DNA of 64,000 bases from NCBI RefSeq assembly GCF_023195925.1, contig NZ_JALPRE010000001.1, positions 186,001 to 250,000 of the forward strand, read 5' to 3'. Positions 17,506 through 27,532 of this stretch are shown here, in pieces. The translations under genes were made by a program, and so were the position numbers. The stretch's first letter is position 1. Every line of letters starts with the position of its first letter. This stretch comes from Aquimarina acroporae (GTDB lineage: Bacteria; Bacteroidota; Bacteroidia; Flavobacteriales; Flavobacteriaceae). The notes beneath the pieces are model-generated. The model was given only the letters and a program-made list of their open reading frames with translations. It was not told where the DNA came from and searched no databases.

Positions 17506-20043
17506 CTATCCTACTTTTCTAAGAATTTCTAAAGGTGGGCTTTGTAAAACACTTCTAATATTACTCAAACCAATAATCAGTACTAGTAATACAATAGCGG
17601 GTAAAAATATAAGAAATGGAACTACTGAGGGTACAAAGGGTTCTTCAAATAATACCGTTGCCAACAATTGACTACTTAAAAGAGATAGTAATATACCTGC
17701 TAGACTACCCAGTATTCCTAAAAACAGATATTCTAATGCCGTAATATGAAGAATTTGTTTGCCTTTGGCACCAAGGGTTCGCAATAGTACACTTTCTCTA
17801 ATACGTTGATATTTGGTATTACGTACAGAACCTATTAACACAATGATACCTGTGAGAATACTAAAAAATGCCATAAAATTAATCACCCAGGATATTTTTC
17901 CTAAAATATCTTCAATAACCGTATAAATCTGTCTAAGATCAAAGACCGTAACATTTGGAAACTTACGAACCAATTCCTGCTGTAGAGATGCCGATGTTGC
18001 ATTATCGGGTACAAAGGTAGTGAGTACATGAAATTGTGGTGCTTCTTCCAGTACACCTCCTGGAAAAACAATCATAAAGTTTAGTTGTAATCTCGCCCAA
18101 TCTATTTTTCTAATGCTTCCCACTGTAGTTTCCATCATTACTCCTTGAATATTAAAAACTATGGGATCTCCTATTGCTATTTTGGCATCTTCGGCAAGAC
18201 TTTCCGAAATAGAAATCTTAACAGGTTCTCCTGGTTTGACTTCTTTCACCCATGCCCCTTGAGTTATAGTTTCCGAAGGAATTAGCGAATCACGAAACGT
18301 AGTTCTAAACTCATGATTTAGCACCCAGTTTTTAATCGTCGTAGTGGTATCTTTTCTAATATCATTCGTGAATTTTCCATTGATGCTATGCATGCGCATC
18401 GTAACAATCGATAGATTATCTATTACACTTAACCCTGATGGAGTAATACTTGCCTCTACATCTGCACGCTGCTCTGGTTGTACATCTACCAAAATTATAT
18501 TCGCATTTTCTGAAGTATTGTCTAAAGAAGTTTTAGCCAACAAAATGTCTTTGGTAAAATATAAAGTGCTAATTAAAAACGTACCAAGCCCTATAGCTAA
18601 AACTAGTACCAACGTTTGGTTATTTGGTCTAAAAAGATTTAACAAGCTGGTACGAGCTGTAAACCCCCATGCTGTTGGAAAATAACTTTTGATAGCTCTA
18701 ATAAACAAAGCAGAAATTCCTGTGAGGATAGCAAAGGTGATAAACACGCCAAGTACAAAGGCAATTGCAAACAAGATATCCTTAAAGATCCAAATAGAAA
18801 ACAATAAAATGAATAAAATAATTGCACCAAAATTGATTATTTTAATTTTTCTAGACTTTACAGTTGCATTTTCTGAAACTCTTAATACTTCTAAAGGGGA
18901 AACATACCAAGTACCTAACAATGGTAATAATGCAAACAATACTGACATTATCAAACCCAGTAATACCCCCATAAGCATAGGTTGTATGGTTAATGACACT
19001 TCAATATCAAAAGGTAAAAATTCCTGTAACAGCAAGGGAAGTGCCTGTTGTATACCAATCCCTAGTAATGTTCCTAAAACACCACCTATAAGCCCCATAA
19101 CAGCAATCTGTATGAGATAGATTAAAAAAGTTTGTTTTCTACTAGCGCCAATGCATTTTAAAACTGCTACATCGGTTAGTTTTTCTTTGATATAAATATG
19201 AACCGAACTAGCAATGCCAATACAGCCCAATAAGAGTGCAATAAATGCGGCAAGATTTAAAAACTTTCCCATATTATCATAACTGCGTCCTATCTGTCTA
19301 CTGGTATCGGTATGGGTGTCTAAATCTGCATTTTCATCATCTAAGATCGGGTCCAATGTTTCATCTAGTAAATCCATATCCATATCTGGAGCAACAAAAA
19401 AGTACTGATATTCTTTTCTACTTCCCTGTTGAAGGAGCTCTGTTTGCTCAACAAATCTAAATGGAATGAGTACCGTTGGTGCTACACTTGATGAAAACCC
19501 CGACCGTCCTGGCATACCTTGAATCGTTCCTAAAATGGGAAGTGTAACAACTCCTAATTTGATTGAATCTCCAGGTTTAATGTTGTATTGTAACATTAAC
19601 GTAGCATCTACTAGTGCTCCTCCTTTTTGTTGATATTCGCTTGCAGCTATGGTAGGGTTGGTTTCTAAGGTACCGTAAAACGGAAAGTTTCCTTCCATAC
19701 CACGTACTTGAACCAATTTGGCGGCTCCATTTTTTGGAAAAGCAGCCATAGACGGAAAGTTAACCTCATATGCATCTGCACCCAACGAATCGATGATTGC
19801 CTGAACTTTTTCATTAGGAAGCTGTCTGCTATCAATAATAAAATCGGCGCCAATAAGTGCCTTAGATTGGCTTTGTATATTTTGTTTTACATTTTCGCTG
19901 AATAATTGGATCGACACTACAGCAGCTATACCAAGAATGATAGATGCTATAAACAACAGTAAGCGTGATATACTAGCTCTTCCATCACGCCAAGCCATAT
20001 TAAACAGCCATAAAATCCCTGCTTTACTACGATTACCTTTCAT
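17506..20043 (-). CDS. ybbP: ABC transporter permease, YbbP-like (FtsX/MacB superfamily)
   Basis: An 845-residue membrane protein with the YbbP layout: one N-terminal helix (LLLFIASIILGIAAVVSIQLF), a MacB-type periplasmic domain, a first FtsX block of four helices (about 260-460), a second periplasmic domain and a second FtsX block (about 720-840). Motifs DVAVLKCIGASRKQ and ESVLLRTLGAKGKQI mark the two coupling helices. Its start codon shares one base with the stop of the ATPase gene, and the divergent neighbour is a TesA-like esterase, the same arrangement as ybbAP-tesA in Escherichia coli. It probably exports or extracts a lipid or lipoprotein-like substrate. Confidence 0.85.
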   Translation of the reverse strand: MKGNRSKAGILWLFNMAWRDGRASISRLLLFIASIILGIAAVVSIQLFSENVKQNIQSQSKALIGADFIIDSRQLPNEKVQAIIDSLGADAYEVNFPSMAAFPKNGAAKLVQVRGMEGNFPFYGTLETNPTIAASEYQQKGGALVDATLMLQYNIKPGDSIKLGVVTLPILGTIQGMPGRSGFSSSVAPTVLIPFRFVEQTELLQQGSRKEYQYFFVAPDMDMDLLDETLDPILDDENADLDTHTDTSRQIGRSYDNMGKFLNLAAFIALLLGCIGIASSVHIYIKEKLTDVAVLKCIGASRKQTFLIYLIQIAVMGLIGGVLGTLLGIGIQQALPLLLQEFLPFDIEVSLTIQPMLMGVLLGLIMSVLFALLPLLGTWYVSPLEVLRVSENATVKSRKIKIINFGAIILFILLFSIWIFKDILFAIAFVLGVFITFAILTGISALFIRAIKSYFPTAWGFTARTSLLNLFRPNNQTLVLVLAIGLGTFLISTLYFTKDILLAKTSLDNTSENANIILVDVQPEQRADVEASITPSGLSVIDNLSIVTMRMHSINGKFTNDIRKDTTTTIKNWVLNHEFRTTFRDSLIPSETITQGAWVKEVKPGEPVKISISESLAEDAKIAIGDPIVFNIQGVMMETTVGSIRKIDWARLQLNFMIVFPGGVLEEAPQFHVLTTFVPDNATSASLQQELVRKFPNVTVFDLRQIYTVIEDILGKISWVINFMAFFSILTGIIVLIGSVRNTKYQRIRESVLLRTLGAKGKQILHITALEYLFLGILGSLAGILLSLLSSQLLATVLFEEPFVPSVVPFLIFLPAIVLLVLIIGLSNIRSVLQSPPLEILRKVG

Positions 20044-20732
20044 TATTGTACCAGAGTTGGCTCGTTACTAATAATTTTACCGCCTTTAAGTCTTAGAATA
20101 TGCTGTGTTTTATTGGCTAACTCCAAATCATGAGAAATAATCACTAGTGTTGTTCCGGCTTCTTTATTTAATTCGAAAAGGAGTTGTATCACTTTTTCAC
20201 CTGTTTCTTCATCTAAATTACCAGTAGGCTCATCGGCAAATAGTATTTTTGGCGAATTGGAAAACGCTCTTGCCAACGCAACACGTTGTTGCTCTCCTCC
20301 AGATAATTGCGAAGGATAGTGATGAAAACGATCACCCAAGCCCACTTTTTCCAGGAGATCCTTTCCTGTTTTGGTAGCATTTTTTACGCCTTGCAGTTCT
20401 AAAGGCACAATGACATTCTCTAGTGCGGTTAATGTGGGTAACAATTGAAAATTTTGAAATATAAATCCAACTTCCCTATTACGTAGTTGAGCACGTTCAT
20501 CTTCATTTAATTCACCAAGATTCTGACCGCAAAGCTCTATTGTACCTGAATCTTGTTTATCTAAGCCTGCACAAAGCCCTAGCAATGTGGTTTTACCACT
20601 TCCTGATGGTCCTACTATAGAAAAAGTTGCTCCCTCTTCAACCTCAAAAGAGATACTATGCAAAACTTTTAGCTTTTTTGAACCACTACTATAACTTTTC
20701 TCCAACTCATGAATCTTTAATATCTTTGGCAT
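20043..20732 (-). CDS. ybbA: ABC transporter ATP-binding protein, YbbA/LolD-like
   Basis: About 229 residues from the Met at 20732 (an in-frame Met lies 4 codons upstream). Walker A is GPSGSGKTTL, Q-loop FIFQNFQLLP, signature LSGGEQQRVALARAF, Walker B ILFADEPTGNLD, H-switch VIISHD. This is the LolD/MacB/YbbA branch that partners FtsX-type permeases. It overlaps its permease by one base and is divergent from tesA. Confidence 0.9.
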   Translation of the reverse strand: MPKILKIHELEKSYSSGSKKLKVLHSISFEVEEGATFSIVGPSGSGKTTLLGLCAGLDKQDSGTIELCGQNLGELNEDERAQLRNREVGFIFQNFQLLPTLTALENVIVPLELQGVKNATKTGKDLLEKVGLGDRFHHYPSQLSGGEQQRVALARAFSNSPKILFADEPTGNLDEETGEKVIQLLFELNKEAGTTLVIISHDLELANKTQHILRLKGGKIISNEPTLVQ

Positions 20733-20759
20733 ATTGACTTTCAATTAATTTTATAGGAA

Positions 20760-21500
20760 ATGCTAAACAGGAAAAGTAAGCAAATGATTTCAAACTTATA
20801 TCTTCACGACACATCGTTTTCCTTAAATTTTTGTTATTTTTTTATGGCAGTTTTGCTGTTTTCCTGCGGGCCGGATACTTCTAAAAAAGAAACTAATACT
20901 GAAAATAATATGGTTGAAAACAGTGCTACCACTGTAGAAGGGTCTGCTAAAACCATCCTGTGTTTTGGAGATAGTTTAACCGCAGGTTATGGACTTGATG
21001 ATATTAATGAAGCTTACCCGGCAATACTGCAAAACAAATTAGATTCTCTTGCGTTGCCATACACAGTAATTAACTCAGGATTGAGTGGAGAAACCACTGC
21101 CGGAGGAAGAAGTCGTATCGGTTGGGTTCTTAAACAAGATGTAGATGTTTTCATTTTGGAATTAGGAGCCAATGATGGGTTGCGCGGTATCGCATTATCT
21201 GAAACTCGTGAGAATCTTCAAGCGATTATTGATGCCGTACGAAATAAAAAACCAGATACCAAGATCATATTGGCAGGAATGCAATTACCTCCAAATATGG
21301 GGCCCGACTATATTAATGAATTTAAAGCTATTTTTCCAGATTTAGCTCAAAAGAATAGAATATCTCTAATTCCTTTTCTATTAGAAGATGTTGGAGGTAT
21401 CCCAGAGCTCAATCAGGCAGATGGTATCCACCCTACAGCTGAAGGTCAAAAGATTGTGGCCAACAATGTGTGGGCTATTTTAAAAAATGTGATAAAATAG
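20760..21500 (+). CDS. tesA: TesA-like SGNH-hydrolase lipoprotein (arylesterase/thioesterase)
   Basis: A 246-residue protein. The long start keeps basic residues (RKSK) ahead of a lipobox-like VLLFSCG, so a lipoprotein is likely. SGNH blocks are visible: block I CFGDSLTAGYGL (Ser), block II INSGLSGETTAGG (Gly), block III ELGANDGLRG (Asn), block V DGIHPTAEGQ (Asp, His). TesA hydrolyses acyl esters and lysophospholipids. Divergence from ybbAP over a very short gap supports orthology and shared regulation. Confidence 0.87.
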   Translation: MLNRKSKQMISNLYLHDTSFSLNFCYFFMAVLLFSCGPDTSKKETNTENNMVENSATTVEGSAKTILCFGDSLTAGYGLDDINEAYPAILQNKLDSLALPYTVINSGLSGETTAGGRSRIGWVLKQDVDVFILELGANDGLRGIALSETRENLQAIIDAVRNKKPDTKIILAGMQLPPNMGPDYINEFKAIFPDLAQKNRISLIPFLLEDVGGIPELNQADGIHPTAEGQKIVANNVWAILKNVIK

Positions 21501-21648
21501 CGGCTAATTAGCGCTACAATATTATAGTATTACACCCATATCATTTCCTCTTAGAATGGATCCTTTGACCTTACAGCATATGATAATAATAGAAATTGAT
21601 TCTAACTCATATTTATTTCTTATTACTAAAACTGTTGGTTATTCTGTT

Positions 21649-22956
21649 CTAGCGCACTTTTATTAGGTATATCACGGTTATATTTTTGGGTCTGGTTTCA
21701 CTTCCTCCGGTTTCGGTAGTTATTCTATTAGACTGGTTCTCCCCATCTTGACTTCTTGGTACATTATTGTTATTTCTTCCTGTTCCTGCTCTGTGGCTAT
21801 AAAGATCTCTACTATAATTATGTGAGTGTTTCTTAAAACTATCTAATTGTAATTCTCCGATAGCTACATTATCGGGGTTTTTTTGTTGATCTTGCACTAA
21901 ATCGGTGTGGAGGCTTTGATTTTTGTCCATGATATTCGCCCCACGAATAAAGACACCTCTTAAGTCTGGAGTTTTCGAAATAAAAATAGCATTTGGAACG
22001 CTTCTTCCATCACATGGTAACCAAATTTGCTCTGAAGATGATAAGTTTTCAATCTGATTGATTCTCAAAAACTGTTCATATGACATCACACTGGCTATAA
22101 CCGTTCCAACTGGTACCTCTGGAAGTTCTGGTTTTACGATATATGAAGCAATAGTGGTGTCCTCATCGTTAGTTCCTAAAATATCGTATGATACAGCAAT
22201 AGAAAAATTCACATCTAACGTAGATTTCGATTTGTATGATGCGTTTACACTTCCTCCTTTATTACTTACTTTACCATTGATCTTAAACTTTCTTCCAGAT
22301 ATTTTTTCTAGAGTTTCATCTACTTGAATTTCTGTTATCTTGATATTGGCAAGGCTCAAATTGGTTAATGTAATGTCATAGGTATCATTTCTAATTTTCT
22401 TTATATCAAGAAAAATGCTTTTATCAGCATAAACAGCAGCAGAAAATGAGCAAGATACTTTTTTACATTCTAACCATGCTTGTAACTGGTCCTGAGAGTT
22501 TTCTTTAAATAGATATACAACATCGTCTATAGAAATTAATCGTGTATTTGTCCATTCGATATACTTTTTATTCCAATAATTATAATTACTGGATTGGTTT
22601 GAATTATATCCAAATTTTATTGGAATAGATTTTACGACTGCATTAAGATTTAGGTTACTCGAGGCTTCCCTTTTCATTATTCTTCGTTGCTCTTCATTTG
22701 ATTTAAAGTACTGGTATAGCCAGTCTCTTAAATTACTCTCTTTATAGAATTGTATCTTTTCCTTTAACTCCGGATTAAGTGCAGCATTACAAGAATCACA
22801 GTTGTTAGCATAGAGAGATACGTTTTTGTTTTGTTTGGGGATTTCAAAAGTTACATGGTTTATTTGTGCAACCAAAGTCATTTCAAATAGCAATAATGCT
22901 ATTAAGATTGAATATTTCTTTTTACTGAAAGTGGAATTGGTAATTTTACTAGTCAT
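21649..22956 (-). CDS. Exported protein with C-terminal phage-tail-collar-like domain
   Basis: A 435-residue protein with an N-terminal signal (IALLLFEMTLVAQ). Residues 40-270 are unrecognised beta-rich sequence containing a CDSC pair. Residues 280-435 have the marks of a tail collar / short-fibre receptor-binding module: VPVGTVIASVM, IWLPCDGRSVPN, TPDLRGVFIRGAN, a His/Asn-rich loop (KKHSHNYSRDLYSHRAGTG) and the ending ETRPKNITVIYLIK. The domain is usual in phage and tailocin fibres; here it is coupled to a Sec signal and has no phage neighbours. Function unknown; carbohydrate binding is an inference. Confidence 0.65.
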   Translation of the reverse strand: MTSKITNSTFSKKKYSILIALLLFEMTLVAQINHVTFEIPKQNKNVSLYANNCDSCNAALNPELKEKIQFYKESNLRDWLYQYFKSNEEQRRIMKREASSNLNLNAVVKSIPIKFGYNSNQSSNYNYWNKKYIEWTNTRLISIDDVVYLFKENSQDQLQAWLECKKVSCSFSAAVYADKSIFLDIKKIRNDTYDITLTNLSLANIKITEIQVDETLEKISGRKFKINGKVSNKGGSVNASYKSKSTLDVNFSIAVSYDILGTNDEDTTIASYIVKPELPEVPVGTVIASVMSYEQFLRINQIENLSSSEQIWLPCDGRSVPNAIFISKTPDLRGVFIRGANIMDKNQSLHTDLVQDQQKNPDNVAIGELQLDSFKKHSHNYSRDLYSHRAGTGRNNNNVPRSQDGENQSNRITTETGGSETRPKNITVIYLIKVR

Positions 22957-23166
22957 AATCTTATAATTTACTTTACTTATTTTGGTTCAAAGTAATTTGT
23001 AAATCATTCTTTAATCAATACCCAATACAGGGGAAATATTTGATTTTTTGTTCAATTAGGTAAACTCTTTATGAGTAAATATCTTTCAATATCGATTTTT
23101 CCAGATTCTTCACCAAAAATCCAGTTTTATCTTTTTTTGAATTATCTCAGGGAACTTCACTCATAG

Positions 23167-23194
23167 TTTTGGTTTCATAATCATAAAACCAAAA
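23167..23194 (+). promoter_or_regulatory. Hairpin directly before a start codon
   Basis: TTTTGGTTT (23167-23175) and AAACCAAAA (23186-23194) form a perfect 9-bp stem with a 10-nt loop that ends 4 nt before the ATG of the TonB receptor gene. It could mask translation start or be a protein-binding palindrome. Confidence 0.4.
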
Positions 23195-23198
23195 GCTT

Positions 23199-25583
23199 AT
23201 GAAAATTATCGTGAATGTAATCTTAGGATTCTTTCTCTTTACATTACAGGCCCAGGAAAAACATACATTGAGCGGTTATGTAAAAGATGCTTCTTCGGGA
23301 GAGCGTCTTTGGGCAGTAAATATCATTACTGGCCCAAATCAAGGAACAGTGACCAACGATTATGGATTTTACTCCATTACCTTACTGGAAGGTACTTATA
23401 CCGTTGAGTTTTCTCTTATGGGGTATAAAACTCAACAGAAAGAAATCTATATTGATAAGGATGTAAAACTTGATTTTGAGCTTGAAGAAGATATTACCTC
23501 TTTGAGTGAAGTTACAATTACCTCCTCTTCTGCCAAGCGAACGGCATCTGTAAAATCTACAGAAATGAGTGTTATAAAACTTTCTTCAAAAACTATAAAG
23601 AAGTTACCTGTTGTCTTGGGTGAACCCGATATTTTACGCTCTATTCAATTATTGCCAGGAGTTTCTAGTGTAAATGACGCTTCATCAGGGTTTAATGTGC
23701 GAGGTGGTTCTGCAGATCAAAATTTGGTTTTACTAGATGATGCTACTATTTATAATGCCTCTCACCTTTTTGGTTTTTTCTCGGTTTTTAATACGGATGC
23801 AGTAAAAGATTTAAAACTGTATAAAGGTGGCATTCCTTCGATATATGGAGGTCGTTTATCTTCTGTATTAGACGTAAAGCAAAAAGAAGGAAATAGTAAG
23901 AAATTTGGAGGTACACTAGGATTAGGACTTATCGCCAGTAAAGCTTTGATCGAAGGTCCCATAGGTAAAGGAAAATCAGACGAAGGAAAAGGAAGTTTTA
24001 TGTTGGCCGGAAGAAGATCTTATATCGATTTATTTGCTCCCTTGGGAGGTGATGAATTTGATGATACCAAACTCTCATTTTATGATATTAACCTAAAAAC
24101 GAACTATACTATAAACGATAAAAACAGACTCTTTCTATCGGGATATTTTGGTAGAGATGTTTTTGAACTTGGGAGTTTGGTTGGTACCGTTTGGGGTAAT
24201 GCTTCAGGAACGTTGAGATGGACAAGTGAGCTTAATGATAAGCTGTTCCTGCAAACATCGGCTATTTTTAGTAATTATGATTATAATCTGGATAACTTAC
24301 GTTCTGGAACTGAATTTAGATGGAATTCTAATATCCTGAATTACAATATCAAACCTCGATTAACCTGGTATATCAATAATAAAAATACACTACGCACTGG
24401 TTTAGATTTTACCTATTATAACTTCCAACCAGGGGAAATTGAGCCTTTAAAAGGATCTTCGGTAAATCCAGAAAAATTTCGTGAGAAGTTTGCATTGGAG
24501 TCGGCTGCATATATAGATATAGAACAAACAATTTCAAATAAATTGAGTCTACAATATGGTTTACGATTATCTAATTTTAATCGTATCGGAAAAGATGTAA
24601 TTCTACAATATGAAACAGGCAATCCTCTTACGTACAATGCCAATCAAGATATTTATGAAGAGAATGATGTTATTGGGGAGACCACATTTAGTTCTGGAAA
24701 AAGTATTGAGAATTTTTACGGTTTAGAACCTAGATTATCTGCTCGTTATTTAATAGATGATAATAACTCTTTAAAATTTAGTTATAATAGGAACTATCAG
24801 TACCTGCATTTAATCTCAAATACTACTTCGGCAACACCATTAGATGTGTGGGCTCCTAGCGGCCCTTTCTTAAAACCTCAATATTCAGATCAGTTTGCAT
24901 TGGGATATTTTAGATCTTTTGCCGATGGTGCATATGATTTCAATGTAGAAACCTATTATAAAAACTTATATGACGTAACCGATTTTATTGACGGAGCAGA
25001 TTTACTATTCACCGAAAATATAGAAACACAGGTCGCGCAGGGAGATGGTAGAGCATATGGATTAGAGTTACAGGTAAATAAAAACAAAGGAAAACTAACC
25101 GGTTGGTTAAGCTATACTCTCGCACGAACCGAAAGAAAGGTTTTGGGAATAAATAATAACTCCTACTACCCTGCCAATAATGATCAACTCCATGAGTTAA
25201 ACCTGGTAGGACTCTACAAACTAAACGATCGATGGGATTTTGGGGCTAATTTTATTTTTGGATCTGGAAAACCAGTTACTTATCCTACAGGACAGTATGA
25301 ACAAAACGGACTTGTAGTCGCAGATTATCAAAACAGAAATGGTGATCGGCTACCTGCTTATCACAGACTTGATGTATCGGCAACCTTAAACCCAAAAAAG
25401 GGAAAGCGTGGCAGTTGGATATTTAGCATTGCCAATCTATACAATAGACAAAATGCCTCTTCTATTTTTTTCAGAGAAATAAGTGAGGTTAATGATGTCG
25501 ATATTGCCACTGGTGAAACCCAAGCCACCAAACTCTCTTTCTTTGGAATTGTTCCAAGTGTTACCTACCAGTTCAAATTTTAA
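23199..25583 (+). CDS. TonB-dependent receptor with carboxypeptidase-regulatory-like domain
   Basis: A 794-residue outer-membrane receptor: signal peptide (LFTLQAQ), CarboxypepD_reg-like beta domain (about 22-105, LSGYVKDASSGERLWAVNI), plug (about 120-235, LPGVSSVNDASSGFNVRGG, YKGGIPSIYGGRLSSVLDV) and a 22-strand barrel ending VPSVTYQFKF. The substrate cannot be told from sequence. Followed after 23 nt by a DUF4249 lipoprotein and then a LytS/LytTR pair, which looks like one operon. Confidence 0.9.
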   Translation: MKIIVNVILGFFLFTLQAQEKHTLSGYVKDASSGERLWAVNIITGPNQGTVTNDYGFYSITLLEGTYTVEFSLMGYKTQQKEIYIDKDVKLDFELEEDITSLSEVTITSSSAKRTASVKSTEMSVIKLSSKTIKKLPVVLGEPDILRSIQLLPGVSSVNDASSGFNVRGGSADQNLVLLDDATIYNASHLFGFFSVFNTDAVKDLKLYKGGIPSIYGGRLSSVLDVKQKEGNSKKFGGTLGLGLIASKALIEGPIGKGKSDEGKGSFMLAGRRSYIDLFAPLGGDEFDDTKLSFYDINLKTNYTINDKNRLFLSGYFGRDVFELGSLVGTVWGNASGTLRWTSELNDKLFLQTSAIFSNYDYNLDNLRSGTEFRWNSNILNYNIKPRLTWYINNKNTLRTGLDFTYYNFQPGEIEPLKGSSVNPEKFREKFALESAAYIDIEQTISNKLSLQYGLRLSNFNRIGKDVILQYETGNPLTYNANQDIYEENDVIGETTFSSGKSIENFYGLEPRLSARYLIDDNNSLKFSYNRNYQYLHLISNTTSATPLDVWAPSGPFLKPQYSDQFALGYFRSFADGAYDFNVETYYKNLYDVTDFIDGADLLFTENIETQVAQGDGRAYGLELQVNKNKGKLTGWLSYTLARTERKVLGINNNSYYPANNDQLHELNLVGLYKLNDRWDFGANFIFGSGKPVTYPTGQYEQNGLVVADYQNRNGDRLPAYHRLDVSATLNPKKGKRGSWIFSIANLYNRQNASSIFFREISEVNDVDIATGETQATKLSFFGIVPSVTYQFKF

Positions 25584-25606
25584 ACTCTCTCAAAAAAACA
25601 GTTATT

Positions 25607-26461
25607 ATGAAAAAACTAATTTTAATATGCATACTTATTATACTATATAGTTGTGAAACCGATGTTACGAATGATATTACGCTATCTGGTAGCTCTCCAA
25701 GATTAGTGATTAACGGTGGTATCGAAAGAAACACTACTACTCCGCTAACCGAACAACGTATTCGATTAACCACTACAACCGGTTTTTTGGAAGATAGCGA
25801 CCCCATACCTGTTACCAATGCAATTGTATCGGTAAGTGATGGCAACCAAAACTTTGTGTTTTCTCATACTGCCGATGGGATATACACCAATGCTGAAATT
25901 GAGGGAAATATTAATACACGGTATACCATTACGATAGAATGGCAAGGAGAGACTTATCAAGGTAGTGATACCCTTAATGGGGTAACAAATTTTGATGACG
26001 TGTACGCTGTTTTTGAAGAAGAAACCCTATTCACTGATGAAGGCTACTTTATAAAATTTGATAGTACCGACCCGCCAAACATTGCTAATTTCTATTATTA
26101 TCGTGTATTTAGAAATGGAGAATTTGTAATTGTACCAGATCCGGGAAACAGCAGAACACTAGCTGAAAGTGATGAGTTCTTTGATGGCCTACAACGTATT
26201 GAGGTAAACCCGAATGAAGAAGTGATTTTTGAATTAGGAGATTCGGCTACCATACAGCAGTTAGGAATTTCTGAAGCCTATTATGATTATTTAATACAAC
26301 TCTTTACTCAAACAGGAAATCAAGGGCTTTCCTTTATCGGAAATCCACCACCAGCATCTATTCGAAGTAATGTTTTTAATTTAGATACTCCAAGTAATCG
26401 AGTTTTAGGTTATTTTTATGCAGCTGATGTTGAGGAAGCATCTTTAATTATTACAGAATAA
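25607..26461 (+). CDS. DUF4249 family lipoprotein
   Basis: A 284-residue lipoprotein with lipobox IILYSCETD, then LVINGGI, ITNAIV-like strands (VTNAIVSVSDGNQNF), GIYTN and a C-terminal VLGYFYAADV, the hallmarks of DUF4249. Genes of this family are commonly paired with TonB receptors of the type immediately upstream, and are thought to be surface accessory proteins. The second half of the operon is a LytS/LytTR pair. Confidence 0.85.
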   Translation: MKKLILICILIILYSCETDVTNDITLSGSSPRLVINGGIERNTTTPLTEQRIRLTTTTGFLEDSDPIPVTNAIVSVSDGNQNFVFSHTADGIYTNAEIEGNINTRYTITIEWQGETYQGSDTLNGVTNFDDVYAVFEEETLFTDEGYFIKFDSTDPPNIANFYYYRVFRNGEFVIVPDPGNSRTLAESDEFFDGLQRIEVNPNEEVIFELGDSATIQQLGISEAYYDYLIQLFTQTGNQGLSFIGNPPPASIRSNVFNLDTPSNRVLGYFYAADVEEASLIITE

Positions 26462-26482
26462 TTAAACAAATGATATGATTAC

Positions 26483-27532
26483 ATGTTAAAAGGCGGGAGA
26501 GTATATATATACGGGACATTCGTTCTATTAATTGTGTTTTTCAATTTCATTTATGAATTAGAGCACACCACTTTACAAGAAGCGATACAGGAAACTATAG
26601 TGATTTTTCCTACCACTTTTTTGTTTATATGGATCATCTATAAAGTAAGGGAACTTTTGACCACAGAAAACGCCTTGTTTAAAAAAAGAATGATAGATCC
26701 TCTTAACAAAATTGGTGTAATCACAATGATTGCTTCCAAAACATTAGTTATTAGTGTTTTATGGGAGTTAATTACATTTTACTTTTTTGAAGAAGACGAC
26801 GATGTTGATTCTGGTCTTTCAGAAAGCGCTCTTTTTTTGGTTGTTATGGTAAGTGTTCTCATCGTTACACTCTTTGTTTATTTCTTTGAAAATTACCTTA
26901 CGGTCATTGAGAATAGACATAAAATGAAGATGGAGTTGTCGAAACATGAAAGTGAAAAAATTATATCGAAATACCTATCATTAAAGAAACAGTTAAACCC
27001 TCATTTTCTATTCAATAGTTTTAATAGTCTATCAGCTCTCATTCACACAGATGCTCAAAAAGCTGATACTTTTTTACAAGAATTATCGAATGTATATCGA
27101 TATAATCTGGACTACAGTGAAGAACTCGTAGTTCCTGTTGAGAAAGAACTGATTTTCATGAAATCTTATATGGAGTTACAGCGAATTCGCTTTAAGGAAG
27201 GGATTGTCATCAATTATCATATTGATGCCCCCAAGATGAATTACCTTATACCTCCCATGACGTTGGAACTACTTGTAGAAAATGCCATTAAGCATAATAG
27301 CATTACAATAGAAAAACCTTTAATAATCAATATCGTTACCGAAGATGATTACATCATAGCTGAAAACAATTTTCAACCAAGAAAAACACCTATTGGAAAA
27401 GAATCTTCTTTGGGAATAGGATTAAAGAACTTAAAAAATCAATATGATCTTATACACAAAGAATCTCCCAGTTTTACCATAGAAAATCAAAAATATATTG
27501 CTAAAATCCCTTTAATAACCCCAAATTTATGA
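26483..27532 (+). CDS. LytS-type sensor histidine kinase
   Basis: A 349-residue kinase with four N-terminal membrane helices (residues 10-150), an acidic EEDDDVD loop, and a cytosolic His_kinase core: LKKQLNPHFLFNSFNSLSALIH (phospho-His), LELLVENAIKHN (N-box) and LGIGLKNLKNQYDL (G-box). It starts 21 nt after the DUF4249 gene and overlaps the LytTR regulator by 4 nt. Confidence 0.9.
   Translation: MLKGGRVYIYGTFVLLIVFFNFIYELEHTTLQEAIQETIVIFPTTFLFIWIIYKVRELLTTENALFKKRMIDPLNKIGVITMIASKTLVISVLWELITFYFFEEDDDVDSGLSESALFLVVMVSVLIVTLFVYFFENYLTVIENRHKMKMELSKHESEKIISKYLSLKKQLNPHFLFNSFNSLSALIHTDAQKADTFLQELSNVYRYNLDYSEELVVPVEKELIFMKSYMELQRIRFKEGIVINYHIDAPKMNYLIPPMTLELLVENAIKHNSITIEKPLIINIVTEDDYIIAENNFQPRKTPIGKESSLGIGLKNLKNQYDLIHKESPSFTIENQKYIAKIPLITPNL

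Noticed and set aside
18689..19120. Plus-strand ORF of 143 codons
   Set aside because: Antisense to membrane helices of the YbbP-like permease; typical shadow frame.
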